Shown: in pieces, positions 34,776-44,666 of the stretch
Layout of the letters: every line of letters begins with the position of its first letter
Numbering within the stretch: the first letter of the stretch is position 1
NCBI GenBank assembly: GCA_910587445.1
Contig: CAJULE010000001.1
Coordinates: 169,655-233,654 of the forward strand
Length of the DNA stretch: 64,000 nt
From: an uncultured Christensenellaceae bacterium
GTDB taxonomy: Bacteria; Bacillota; Clostridia; Christensenellales; Pumilibacteraceae
Direction: 5' to 3'
The notes under the pieces: generated by a model
Databases searched by the model: none
Seen by the model: the letters and a program-made list of their open reading frames with translations, nothing else
Told to the model about the DNA's origin: nothing
Made by a program: the position numbers and the translations under genes

Positions 34776-37700
34776 ATGGCAAAACAAAGAATGGGCAACA
34801 AGAAGTTTCTTGCGATCATCGTTCCGATATTGTTTGTGCTTCTTGCCTTAATCATTGCTTTGACCGCCGTCGCGAATGTGTTTCAGGGTGCGCTCGATAC
34901 GTACCTTGGCAGAGGCGCGAGAAAAGTGACGCAATTGGAAGGGACGGACGATTGGGATAAGACCTACTACGATTCCAAGTACTCGTCGTCGAAAGGGGAT
35001 GACGGCTCGCAGCTCGGCGCCGCCAAAACGGCGGAGAAGGTTGCGGACGAGGGCATTGTCCTACTGAAGAACAGGGAGAGCGCATTGCCGCTCGAGAAGA
35101 ACTCGAAGGTTGCTCCGTTCGGATACCGCTATTATAATCCTTTCTACGGCGGCTCGGGTTCGGGCAGTGTGGTGGCTTCCGACGCATATGTAGTAACGCC
35201 GCAGAAGGCGCTCGAAAAGAACTTTACCGTTCTCGGTACGTTGGATTCCGTCACGGGAAACACAAAAGTAAAGAAGTACTATTACGATACTTCGGCGGGA
35301 AACGCCGTCCTTTATTTTCAGGATTATACGAACAGCTTTAACGGTTCGGATCAGAGTATTTACGAATTCGATAAGTCGGTTTACAACACGTCATCTGTCG
35401 GAAAGAGCGATACGGCCATCGTATTTTTGGGCAGAGCGGGCGGAGAAAACAACGACGTTTGGTCTATCCCGTACAATAAGAAGGGCGACGTAAACGCAAA
35501 GGACGCAGGCGAGTCTGCGGGAGGAATTTCTTCCGTCTCGAACGCTGCGGATACAAACGAATTGAAATATGCGCTTGAGCTTATGCCCGAAGAGAAAGAG
35601 ACGATAGAGCTTGCAAAGAGCACTTGCGACAAGGTCGTAGTAATTATCAATTCCTCGAATGCAATGGAATTGGGCGCGCTTGCCGACGACGACGGAGTGG
35701 ACGCAATATTGTGGATAGGCGGTCCCGGAGCGAAGGGCTTCGAGTCCATGTCCGACATACTTTGCGGAAGCGTAAATCCTTCGGGTAAATTGGTGGATAC
35801 ATATGTCCGCGATCTTTCGAAGGACCCCACATACAAGAACATAGGCGACGTCGACGGCTTTGCTTATACGAACACCGACGGACTCGGTCCCATGGCGGCA
35901 AAGCAGTATTCGGCTTCCAGAAAGGCGTCGAACCCCATGGAATACATCGAATACGAGGAAGGTATCTATCTCGGATATAAATATTACGAGACCGCATACG
36001 ACACCGCTCTTGCGGGCTTCACTTACGGCGAGCTCAATGCGGACGGCTCGACCAAGACTGCGGGACAGGTGGTATACCCGTTCGGATACGGACTTTCGTA
36101 TACGAACTTCAAACAGGAAATAGTATCCTTTAGGGGCAACGAGGACAAGGTCACGCTTTCCGTCAAAGTTACGAATACGGGAAGCCTTGCCGGTAAAAGC
36201 GCAGTCGAAGTATATTTTACCGCTCCTTATACCGATGTCGACAAGGAATACAAGATAGAAAAGTCTACGGTCGTATTTGCGACTTTCGGTAAGACAAAAG
36301 AACTCAAGGCGGGCGATAGCGAAACCATAGAGCTTTCCTTCGCCACCGACGATCTTGCGTCCTACTGCTATACGAAGACAACGGCGACGGCACTACGGGT
36401 TGCTATATGCTCGACGCCGACGAGTACACGGTCTCCATCCGTTCGTCCTCTCACGAAGTGCTCGATCAAAGATCGTTCAACATTTCGAATACTATCTGGT
36501 TTGACAATTCGAATCCCAGAAACAGCGAGAAAGACGCTCAGAGCCGTCTCGACGACGAGGGCAATCCCACGAGCGTTCCCGCAAAAGCCGAACAAGACAA
36601 AAACGCCGTATTCGTGGCGGCTACAAACAATTTCGAAGACAGCAACAGATATATGAGCGATTCTTCGATCCAACAGCTCACGCGTTCGACGTCCAACGGA
36701 CTTTCCTTGGATAACCTTGTTGCGGGTGAAAAGTATAAGGCAGCGCCCGATTGGGTTGTTGAAAAGCTTGCGGCGTTCGACGTTAAGACCGACGCGCAGC
36801 TCGGCAACGTGAGCGGAAGCAAGGTCTATAAGGAGAGCGCGCCCACCTCAAAAGCGGACAACGGCAAGACGGTCAGCGATATGCGCGGCGTAGATTACTA
36901 CAGCTCCGAGTGGGATCTCCTTCTCGATCAGATAGATTACTCGAACGCACAGCTCACCGAACTCATGTTCTACGATCAGTATACGGTAAGAGCTCTCGAC
37001 TCGATAGGTCTCGGGACATCGAAGTCTCTCGACGGACCTCAGGGACTTACGATAACGACGAACTTCGGCGCAAACGACCTTTCGACTTGCGCATGGCCGA
37101 CCGAACCCGTTCTTGCGGCGTCCTTCAGCCCCGAACTTGCTTACGAGTACGGCGTTGAGCTCGGACAGGAAGCTTTGACTATCGGCTGCTACGGCTGGTA
37201 CGCGCCCGGACTCAATATCCACAGAACGGCTTTCTCGGGAAGAAATTTCGAATACTATTCCGAAGACGCGGTGCTTTCGGGCAAGATGGCGGCAAGAGTA
37301 ATATCGGGTGCGTCGGATCAGGGACTTTCCTGCTACATGAAGCACTTCGCCATGAACGATAACGATTCGAACCGTGCGAATATCTGCGTATGGGCAAACG
37401 AGCAGACCATGAGAGAGAATTATCTCCGTTCGTTTGAGATAGCGGTCAAGGAAGCGAGAGCGACCGTAGATTACATTTCCGATTCCGAGGGCAATCACGG
37501 TACAAAGGTGATTCGCGGAGCTACTGCGCTCATGACCTCGTACAACTATGTCGGCGCTACGTTCTCCTCCGGTCACTACGGTCTCATCACCGAAACGCTC
37601 AGAGGCGAGTGGGGATTCCAAGGCGCTATAATCTCCGACATGACTGGCGGCGCGGCTTCGAGACGCGATCAAATGCTCAGAGCGGGCAACGATATGTGCC

Positions 37701-37975
37701 TGTGGATCATGCAGATAAACGCCGAAGACACGACCAGCCCTTCCGCACAGTGGGCTATGAGAGAAGCCGTTCACCACATCGCTTACATGGTTGCCAACTC
37801 CTCCAATATGCAAGGCGTTGCTCCGGGCGAAGTTGTTTCCTACGGAATGTCTCCTTGGGCAATAGGACTTCTGATTGCCAACATCGTCGTCTATGCCTGC
37901 ATAGTTGCGATGGCGGTATTGACGGTGCTTCGCATACTCGACGCAAAAAAACACCCGGAAAATTACAAAGCCTAA
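34776..37975 (+). CDS. Membrane-anchored GH3 enzyme with reversed domain order, interrupted by a frameshift near 36370
   Basis: Read with one frame correction this is a ~1066-residue paralogue of the 4530 and 46134 enzymes. It has an N-terminal helix (LAIIVPILFVLLALIIAL), an alpha/beta sandwich (EGIVLLKNRESALPL), an FnIII region, a TIM barrel (YAPGLNIHRTAFSGRNFEYYSED, YMKHFAMND, nucleophile in IISDMTGG) and a C-terminal helix (SPWAIGLLIANIVVYACIV). The first frame (34776-36656) leaves homology at DDLASYCY. The expected Y-E-D-N-G-D-G continues in a second frame (to 37975), best explained by an extra TA in CTATACG at 36369-36372. No slippery site is present. Ribosome binding site AGGAGG. It is either a recent pseudogene or an assembly error. 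Confidence 0.88.
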
Positions 37976-38006
37976 AATAATAAAACACAACATAACGAAG
38001 TAACGC

Positions 38007-38044
38007 AAAAACTGCGCGCGGAAAAGTCCGTGCGCGGTTTTTTT
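38007..38044 (+). terminator. Terminator after the frameshifted GH3 gene
   Basis: AAAAACTGCGCGCGGA (38007-38022) pairs over 16 bp, with wobbles, with TCCGTGCGCGGTTTTT (38027-38042). Confidence 0.9.
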
Positions 38045-38080
38045 ATGGTTGAAGTTTCCGTCAAAATGCGCATAAAACGC

Positions 38081-38108
38081 TTTACTTTCGGGGGGGGGAA
38101 GGTATAAT
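38081..38108 (+). promoter_or_regulatory. Candidate distal promoter of the second LytTR/GHKL pair with a G9 spacer tract
   Basis: TTTACT (38081-38086), a 16-bp spacer containing nine consecutive G (38090-38098), and a perfect TATAAT (38103-38108). Slippage in the G tract would change the -35/-10 spacing. Confidence 0.5.
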
Positions 38109-38140
38109 AATGACAATATGCGAGCATATTTTTCTTTAGT

Positions 38141-38207
38141 GCAATTCACGTTGTAAAACGACAATTGGCGTTGCGACTCCCGTTTTGGGTCGCAATTCGT
38201 GTTATAA
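38141..38207 (+). promoter_or_regulatory. Candidate LytTR operator: three direct repeats overlapping the proximal promoter
   Basis: The pattern CAATT-NN-YGTTR occurs at 38142 (CAATTCACGTTG), 38162 (CAATTGGCGTTG) and 38193 (CAATTCGTGTTA), with starts 20 and 31 bp apart, about two and three helical turns. The last copy overlaps an extended -10 box (TGT then TATAAT, 38200-38208), so autoregulation is likely. Confidence 0.55.
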
Positions 38208-38208
38208 T
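38200..38208 (+). promoter_or_regulatory. Extended -10 promoter of the second LytTR/GHKL pair
   Basis: TGT followed directly by TATAAT (38203-38208), 24 bp upstream of the start codon. No good -35 box, as expected for an activator-dependent promoter. Confidence 0.55.
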
Positions 38209-38231
38209 GTCTCTTATAGGAGATTAAAAAT

Positions 38232-38957
38232 ATGTATAAAATCGCTATAGTCGAAGACGAATGGGAGTCGGCGGAAAATCTTACCGCGTGTTTCGAAAAG
38301 TATACTCGCGAGTACGGAGTGGAGTTCAACATAAATCATTTCAAAAACGGATTTAACTTTCTCGACGAATACACTCCGGATTACGATATAGTGTTTATGG
38401 ACGTGGATATGCCGCAGATGAACGGTCTTAAGACCGCGAAGAAGCTGCGTGCGATAGATCCTTCCGTCATTCTCGTATTCGTCACGTTTCTTGCAAAGTA
38501 TGCGATAAACGGTTATGAGGTCAGCGCGCTCGACTACGTGCTCAAGCCCGTGAACTACCATACGTTCAAGATAAAAATCGAGCGGGCTATAGGCAGCTGT
38601 GCGAGCAAGGCGAGGGAAGAAGCCGTGCTTCCTACGACGGGCGGCGCGGCGCGGATAGAGCTTTACAAGCTCAACTACATAGAAGTGTCGGATCACGAAA
38701 TAATCTATCATACGTCCGGCGGAGAAATGCGGGCGTACGGCACCATGCGAGCCATAGAAAAGCTGCTTCCCGAAAAGCAGTTCTGCAAGTGCAACAGGTG
38801 CTATCTCGTAAACTTAAGGAATGTCACGCGCATAGAGGGCAACACTGTCTGCGTGGGCGGAGACGAGCTTGTCATAAGCCGTCCGCGTAAGCAGGCGTTT
38901 ATCGACGCGCTTCACGAGTACAGCCTATCGTATAGATCTTACGGCAAAAAGAATTGA
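38232..38957 (+). CDS. LytTR-family response regulator (second pair)
   Basis: A 241-residue paralogue of the first LytTR regulator. The receiver domain has VEDE, Asp57 in FMDVDMPQMNG and the Lys in YVLKPV. The LytTR domain runs from about residue 140 (ARIELYKLNYIEVSDHEIIYHT ... FCKCNRCYLVNLRNV). The start follows TAGGAGAT. The upstream repeats suggest it regulates itself. An inverted copy of its operator core lies before the collagen-stalk GH3 gene. It overlaps the kinase frame at TTGA. Confidence 0.9.
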   Translation: MYKIAIVEDEWESAENLTACFEKYTREYGVEFNINHFKNGFNFLDEYTPDYDIVFMDVDMPQMNGLKTAKKLRAIDPSVILVFVTFLAKYAINGYEVSALDYVLKPVNYHTFKIKIERAIGSCASKAREEAVLPTTGGAARIELYKLNYIEVSDHEIIYHTSGGEMRAYGTMRAIEKLLPEKQFCKCNRCYLVNLRNVTRIEGNTVCVGGDELVISRPRKQAFIDALHEYSLSYRSYGKKN

Positions 38958-38980
38958 GCGCAGTCGATAAACGGGGGGTA

Positions 38981-40264
38981 ATGGTTTTGAGAGCGGAGCT
39001 TCAGGATTTTTATATAAACATCATTTTCTTTATATCTATATGGATAATAGCCGACAAGACGCCGAAGAGGAAGCTTTTCGCGCTTCGCGCCGCGCTGTGC
39101 TTTGTGGTTTTCTGCGTCGTAAGATACGTGATATTTCACGTGTGTATTGCCGCTTTGCCTCAGCCGGCTCGGCGCTGGACGCAGATGATAGGCTTTGCGC
39201 TCCTGATGGGCATGGCGACGGGCACGACGCTTGTGTGCTACGAATGCGACGTGTGGACGGCGCTGTTTTGCGGCAGTACGAGCTATCTCATGCAAAACAT
39301 ATGTCAGAGACTGTACTCCATATTTACGCGGCTTTTCTTTACGCAGAGCAACAATTTGCTGTATTCGCTTGTCATGATAGGCGTAATGGCGCTTGTGCTC
39401 GGCGTGCTGTTCTTTTTGATCAAAAAATTGAGCCTCGGCAAGATCGTCGTCGACAACAAGTATCTTTTGGCGATAGTCCTTCTTATAATAGCGACGGCGG
39501 TCGTGCTCGACCTCATATCGTTATGGGCGGTGACGTTGGGCGCGCGCGCCATGAGATTCTGCGTGTGGGTGTACAGTATTGTCATAAGCTCGCTTATATT
39601 CGCGCTTTTATTGAGCCTCGTGTCGGGGCGGCGTACGAGAATGGAGCGCGACGCCATAAAATCCATTCTGAGAGAAGAGCGCGAACAGTACCGCTTCGAA
39701 AAATCTATGATAGACAAGGTGAATATCGCCTGCCACGATTTAAAGCACCAGATCTCGCGCGAAAACGGCGGCATGAGCGATGAGCTCAAGGAAAAACTCC
39801 GCGACGTCGTGGACGGCTACGACAGCCGTTTCGACACGGGCAATACGGCGCTCGACGTCATTCTCACGCGAAAAAACTTCCGTTGCAAGGAAAGCGGCAT
39901 AGAGCTCACCTGCGCCGTGAACGGAGAGAGCCTCTCGTTTATGTCCGAGGTCGACGTGTATTCTCTGTTCGGAAATATACTCGACAATGCAATAGAAGCT
40001 TCGGAAAAGCTCGACGACAGGGAAAAGAGAGTGGTGTCGCTCTCGCTGGAAAAGAGAGATTACTTTATATATGTCCATGCGGAAAACTATTTTTCGGGCA
40101 AGATTTCGTTTTCGGGCGGACTGCCGAGGACTACCAAATCGGACGGCGGACTTCACGGCTACGGAATAAAGAGCATACGTATGCTCGTCGACAAATACGG
40201 CGGCAGTACGAAGATAGATACGAAGGAAGACAGATTTATGCTCGACTTGATGTTTCCCGTCTGA
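38981..40264 (+). CDS. GHKL-type sensor histidine kinase, AgrC-like (second pair)
   Basis: A 427-residue kinase with about six N-terminal helices and a GHKL core: phospho-accepting His252 in NIACHDLKHQI, N-box GNILDNAIEAS and G-box LHGYGIKSIRMLVDKYGG. Start choice: the ATG at 38981 has a G-rich stretch just upstream. A TTG at 38954 overlapping the regulator's stop codon (TTGA) is in frame and would add nine residues. It is the paralogue of the kinase at 33352, and each pair precedes a GH3 gene. No peptide-signal gene was found in the flanks. Confidence 0.88.
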   Translation: MVLRAELQDFYINIIFFISIWIIADKTPKRKLFALRAALCFVVFCVVRYVIFHVCIAALPQPARRWTQMIGFALLMGMATGTTLVCYECDVWTALFCGSTSYLMQNICQRLYSIFTRLFFTQSNNLLYSLVMIGVMALVLGVLFFLIKKLSLGKIVVDNKYLLAIVLLIIATAVVLDLISLWAVTLGARAMRFCVWVYSIVISSLIFALLLSLVSGRRTRMERDAIKSILREEREQYRFEKSMIDKVNIACHDLKHQISRENGGMSDELKEKLRDVVDGYDSRFDTGNTALDVILTRKNFRCKESGIELTCAVNGESLSFMSEVDVYSLFGNILDNAIEASEKLDDREKRVVSLSLEKRDYFIYVHAENYFSGKISFSGGLPRTTKSDGGLHGYGIKSIRMLVDKYGGSTKIDTKEDRFMLDLMFPV

Positions 40265-40272
40265 CGCGGCGC

Positions 40273-40300
40273 GAATTGTCGGTTTTACAACGTGAATTGC
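40273..40300 (-). promoter_or_regulatory. Inverted copy of the LytTR operator core upstream of the collagen-stalk GH3 gene
   Basis: Read on the minus strand, 40300-40273 begins GCAATTCACGTTGTAAAA, identical to 38141-38158. It continues with one extra C to a second, weaker CAATT copy 21 bp on. It starts nine bases after the kinase stop codon and about 70 bp upstream of the putative GH3 -10 box (TAAACT, 40371-40376). Confidence 0.55.
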
Positions 40301-40436
40301 AACAATTTCGATTTTTACGAACATAAACCGCAAAACACGTAAATTTCGTCTATAACTCCCTTATATATGCTAAACTGTTTCGGAAAAAGGGCTTTACCCC
40401 CTTATTTCGAAAAAATATATATAAGGAGAAAAAGAC

Positions 40437-43400
40437 ATGGCAAAAGGCAAAAAGAAAGTCAAAGGCTTTCTGTCGGCGCTGCTCGCACTGACTATGTGCG
40501 GTTCGACGGTTGCGTTCGCCGCGTGCGGCAACTCGGCTCCCTACATAGGCGAAGACGGTTATTGGTACGTCAACGGCGAAAAGACCGACGTCCTTGCAAA
40601 GGGTGAAAAGGGCGACACCGGCGCTACGGGTGAGACCGGCGCTACCGGTGAAAAAGGTGACGCAGGCGAAAAGGGCGACAAAGGCGACGCAGGCGAAAAG
40701 GGCGACAAAGGCGACACCGGTAACAAAGGCTCGACTGGTAAGCCCGGCATAATATTGAACGGCGAGGGCGACCTTTATAAGGCGTCGGGCGCAATAACCG
40801 AAAAAGACGGTGTGGTGTCTCCCGTAGATAAGTTTGCCGACGGCAATCTTCCCTACGACGGCAAGTTCTATATGGACTATCCCGATCTCGCAACCGCTCA
40901 GGCGGCGGCTCACGAGCTTGCGGTGCAGGTGGCGGCGGAAGGCGACGTTCTTTTAAAGAACGAAGACGGAGCGCTTCCTCTTGCGGACACGGAGAGAAAA
41001 GTTACCCTTCTCGGCATACGCAATGCGAGAATGGTCAGAAGCGGCTTCGGTTCCGGTTCGGGCGGCGGCAGTGCGATAAGCACGCTTCTTGCCGATTCCT
41101 TGGAAGAAGAGGGCTTCTCGGTAAACAGAAAGCTCCTTGCTCATTATACGAAGCAGATAGGTCTTATGGACGAGGACAAGATTCTCGAGCTCAACCCCAA
41201 CACCTACGGCGCTTCGCTCACGAGTACATACGCTTCCTACAACGACGCTGCCGTTGTCGTATTCTCTCGCACGGGCGCAGAGAACTTCGATATCGCAACG
41301 AACGGTCTTGCGGGACAGGGCTATTCGAACGACGACGCGCATAAGCTTCAGCTCGACGACAACGAGAAACTTCTCGTAAAGCACGCGAAGGCAAACTTCA
41401 AGAAAGTAATCGTCCTTATAAACAGCTCGAACATCATGGAGATACCCGAGCTCGACGCGCCGACCTCCACCGAATACGGCGTAGACGCGATCCTTTGGGT
41501 CGGCTCCGTAGGTCAGGACGGCACGGACGCAATAGCAAAGATCCTTACGGGCGAGGTAAACCCCTCGGGACACACCGTAGATCTTTGGGAAAAGGATTTC
41601 AAGAAGTCGCCCACCTGGACGAACTTCGGCACGGGCAAGCAGAATAAAGACGCAAACGGCGACAGACTCGACGCGCTTTATTACGGACCCAAAGGCGAGA
41701 GCACGTACTTTGCCGACGTAGAGTACCGCGAAGGTATTTACTACGGCTACAAGTATTACGAGACTCGCTATATGGACAATACGGACAAGACGGAAGCATA
41801 CGAGAACGTACTTTATCCTTACGGATACGGACTCTCGTACACGACCTTCGATTGGGTGCTCGACAATGTTTCGACGACGGGCACAATCGCAGGTGCGGAC
41901 AGCCAGATAACCATGCGCGTGTGGGTAAAGAACAGCGGTTTGGTTCCCGGCAAAGACGTAGTTCAGATTTATTATTCGGCTCCGTTCACGAAGAACGGTA
42001 TAGAAAAGGCAGGCGTCAATCTCGTAGGCTTCGGCAAGACGAAGCTTCTCCAACCCGGCGAGAGCGACATAGTAACCGTTACGTTCAACGCGCAGGACAT
42101 GGCTTCCTACGATTGGAACGACTTAAACGGCAACGGCTTCAGCGGCTACGAGCTCGAGGCCGGCGACTACAAGATAGTTGCCGCTCACAACTCGCACGAG
42201 GCGGTTCAGCTCGCAATGGGCGAGCCCGACGCAACGCTCAAGACCGATTACAAGACGGCGGACGGCACGACTGACATGAGCAGAAAGGGCTTTGCCGTCA
42301 CGAGAACGGTGGCTCAGGCTGCGGATGACACCGCAACGAACGGCAAGACGGGTATCAAGTGCGAGACCGACCTTGTCACCGGCAAGAAGATCGAAAACGT
42401 CTACTTTGCGGAAAAAGAAGACGGCACGAAAGTAGTCGAGGCTGTAAAGGGCGACGACGGCAAGGACAACATTGCGGGTATTCTTTCCCACAACGACCAC
42501 CGCTCGGTGAACGTATCGCTTACCGAAGGCATGATCAGCCGCAGCGACGAGGGCGGACTTAAACAGCCCGAGCCCGCAAGCAAGACGGATCGCACGCTTT
42601 CCGCGGAAGTCCTTGCGGATTGGAACTCTCAGGAAAACTACTACAGCTTCCAGGATAAAGCGACCGATCCTTGGTACGTCAAAGCGGCTCCGTCAAGCTG
42701 GGATCAGGCGACCGACGACACCGCGGCTCTCAAAATAAGCCTTGCGGACGTAGCTGGTCTCGACTATGTCGAATACGTGCTTAAAGACGGCGTTCCCACT
42801 CTTCCCGAGGACATGACGCAGGCGCAGAAAGACGCAAATGCGAAGTGGGAACAGTTCATGAACCAGTTTACCTGGGAAGAGCTTTGCTTGCTTCCGACTC
42901 AGGCGAACAACATCATACCGAGACTCGGCGCTATAGGTACGGGCAGAAGCGAATTTAAGTACGGCGATCCCGACGGTCCTATAAACGCGGCAGGCGTACA
43001 GTTCCCTTCGAACCCCATACTCGCGGCTACCTATAACCTCGAGCTTGCGGAAGAAGAGGGTAGAATGGTCGGCAACCTCCTCGTGCTCAACGGCTCCGGC
43101 GGTTGGCGCGGTGCGGGCGCGGACATACACCGCAGCCCGTTCAGCGGACGTAACTTCGAGTACTACAGCGAGGACGGCGTGACCTCAGGTCTCATCGGCG
43201 CGGCTGTGACGAAGGGCGTGACCGAAAAGGGAATCATCGCACACTTCAAGCACTTCTTCGGAAACGATCAGGAAGCATACCGTGCCGATTACGGCGGAGT
43301 ATTCACCTGGGCAACCGAGCAGCAGATCCGCGAGCAGATGGCAAAACCGTTCGAGTACATCATCAAGTACGGCGGAACCATCGGCCTCATGAACTCGTTC

Positions 43401-44621
43401 AACAGAATAGGCAAATGGACTCAGTCCACGAACTTCGCAACGCACGAGCGCCTTCTCAACCAGGAATGGGATTTCAAGGGCTCCTGCGAAGGTGACGCTT
43501 GGGCAAAACAGTTCGTTCCCCTCAACCTCGGCGTACGCGGCGGCGACGACGAACTCCTCTCTGCGGACAGCGGTTTCCCGCCCAACGCACTCGAGCGCGG
43601 CAAGTGGGACGCGACAAAGAAGACCGTCCTTGTCGCAAAGGATAAGGCGGAATACGACGCAAACGGCGGCTATCTCTCCGATAAGGGAGTAGGCTCGCTC
43701 GAGTCGCCCACGCACTACTACAATGTAAGAAAGTGCGCACAGCGCCTTCTTCAGACCATGGCTAACTCCGTCGTAAACCAGAACGGCTTTGCGGCAGTGG
43801 AAGAGGTCAAGTACACGCTTACGAAGGGAATCTACAATGCGATAACGCTCAATATTCCCGAAAAGACCGACGACGTAGTGTTCACATTTGCGAAAGACGT
43901 CGTATGGCCTAAGGGTATGTCGTACAACGCAACGACGGGCATACTCTCCGGCGTTCCCACCGAGGACACGGCGGCAGACGTATCCGGAACATTCACTTGC
44001 GACAGCTGGATCACGAAAGTTCCGAAGAACGTCAAGTTCAAGTTCGAAGTCGAAACGGATATTCGTTTTGCGGGCAAGAACATCAAGAACGGCGGCAAGG
44101 TCGATACGACGGCTACGGCAATGGCAAGCGGCGTAACTATCGACGCAGGCAAGCTTCAGTACGGTAAGCAGCTCTGGCTCTCCACGAGAAACGTCAGAAT
44201 AATGAACGCTTACCAGCTCGCAAGCGACAACAAGTGGTATCACCGCGACGAGGATAAGTCGGCTGCCGACATAATCACTCTCGGACAGTACGTCAAGGGC
44301 ATGAGCGATAAGGTCGCCGACGTCGAGAAGCTTCTTAAGGACGGAACGCTTGCTCAGGCGCATCTCTACGAATTCTCCATAGAGGGACTTCCCGAGGGCG
44401 TGACCGTCACGAAGAACCTCACTCAGGAAATGGGCTGGATGGGTAAGGCTTCCTACGAAGTCAACACCTCGCTCGGACTCAAGGGCACGATTGCGGCAGG
44501 CGACTATGAAATAAGCGTAACGCTTTACGTACCGAATGTCAACAAGTCCACGAACCCTTGGATGAGCGCGAACGCGAATATGCTCACGTATACCGTTGCG
44601 TTCACTCTCCACGTAGCGTAA
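40437..44621 (+). CDS. Lipoprotein GH3 enzyme with reversed domain order, collagen-like stalk and C-terminal Ig-like domain
   Basis: A 1394-residue surface enzyme. The signal peptide ends in a lipobox-like AFAAC with Cys30, so the N-terminus is probably lipid-anchored. An EDGYWYVNGEKTDV motif (39-52) precedes 16 unbroken Gly-X-Y triplets (56-103; GEK, GDT, GDK, GDA types). The GH3 alpha/beta sandwich (GDVLLKNEDGALPL), an FnIII region (SYDWNDLNGNGFSGYELEAGDY) and the TIM barrel follow, with HRSPFSGRNFEYYSEDG, HFKHFFGNDQE and the nucleophile Asp1020 in CEGDAW. The C-terminus has a putative Ig domain (MSYNATTGILSGVPTED). Unlike its paralogues it has no C-terminal helix. Ribosome binding site AAGGAG. 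It is probably regulated by the kinase/regulator pair just upstream. Confidence 0.9.
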   Translation: MAKGKKKVKGFLSALLALTMCGSTVAFAACGNSAPYIGEDGYWYVNGEKTDVLAKGEKGDTGATGETGATGEKGDAGEKGDKGDAGEKGDKGDTGNKGSTGKPGIILNGEGDLYKASGAITEKDGVVSPVDKFADGNLPYDGKFYMDYPDLATAQAAAHELAVQVAAEGDVLLKNEDGALPLADTERKVTLLGIRNARMVRSGFGSGSGGGSAISTLLADSLEEEGFSVNRKLLAHYTKQIGLMDEDKILELNPNTYGASLTSTYASYNDAAVVVFSRTGAENFDIATNGLAGQGYSNDDAHKLQLDDNEKLLVKHAKANFKKVIVLINSSNIMEIPELDAPTSTEYGVDAILWVGSVGQDGTDAIAKILTGEVNPSGHTVDLWEKDFKKSPTWTNFGTGKQNKDANGDRLDALYYGPKGESTYFADVEYREGIYYGYKYYETRYMDNTDKTEAYENVLYPYGYGLSYTTFDWVLDNVSTTGTIAGADSQITMRVWVKNSGLVPGKDVVQIYYSAPFTKNGIEKAGVNLVGFGKTKLLQPGESDIVTVTFNAQDMASYDWNDLNGNGFSGYELEAGDYKIVAAHNSHEAVQLAMGEPDATLKTDYKTADGTTDMSRKGFAVTRTVAQAADDTATNGKTGIKCETDLVTGKKIENVYFAEKEDGTKVVEAVKGDDGKDNIAGILSHNDHRSVNVSLTEGMISRSDEGGLKQPEPASKTDRTLSAEVLADWNSQENYYSFQDKATDPWYVKAAPSSWDQATDDTAALKISLADVAGLDYVEYVLKDGVPTLPEDMTQAQKDANAKWEQFMNQFTWEELCLLPTQANNIIPRLGAIGTGRSEFKYGDPDGPINAAGVQFPSNPILAATYNLELAEEEGRMVGNLLVLNGSGGWRGAGADIHRSPFSGRNFEYYSEDGVTSGLIGAAVTKGVTEKGIIAHFKHFFGNDQEAYRADYGGVFTWATEQQIREQMAKPFEYIIKYGGTIGLMNSFNRIGKWTQSTNFATHERLLNQEWDFKGSCEGDAWAKQFVPLNLGVRGGDDELLSADSGFPPNALERGKWDATKKTVLVAKDKAEYDANGGYLSDKGVGSLESPTHYYNVRKCAQRLLQTMANSVVNQNGFAAVEEVKYTLTKGIYNAITLNIPEKTDDVVFTFAKDVVWPKGMSYNATTGILSGVPTEDTAADVSGTFTCDSWITKVPKNVKFKFEVETDIRFAGKNIKNGGKVDTTATAMASGVTIDAGKLQYGKQLWLSTRNVRIMNAYQLASDNKWYHRDEDKSAADIITLGQYVKGMSDKVADVEKLLKDGTLAQAHLYEFSIEGLPEGVTVTKNLTQEMGWMGKASYEVNTSLGLKGTIAAGDYEISVTLYVPNVNKSTNPWMSANANMLTYTVAFTLHVA

Positions 44622-44666
44622 AAAAAGCCGATACACTTCTAAAAACATAGTGCAATAACACAGGGG

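Noticed and set aside
36360..36410. Programmed frameshifting in the GH3 gene
   Set aside because: No slippery site or pseudoknot; its paralogues are in one frame.
38109..38138. Nine-codon ORF (MTICEHIFL) after the G9 promoter as an Agr-type signal peptide
   Set aside because: Too short for a precursor with leader and tail, and no processing gene is present; probably chance.
40604..40750. CRISPR-like or satellite repeat
   Set aside because: The short period comes from Gly-X-Y codons within a coding frame, not from spaced repeats.
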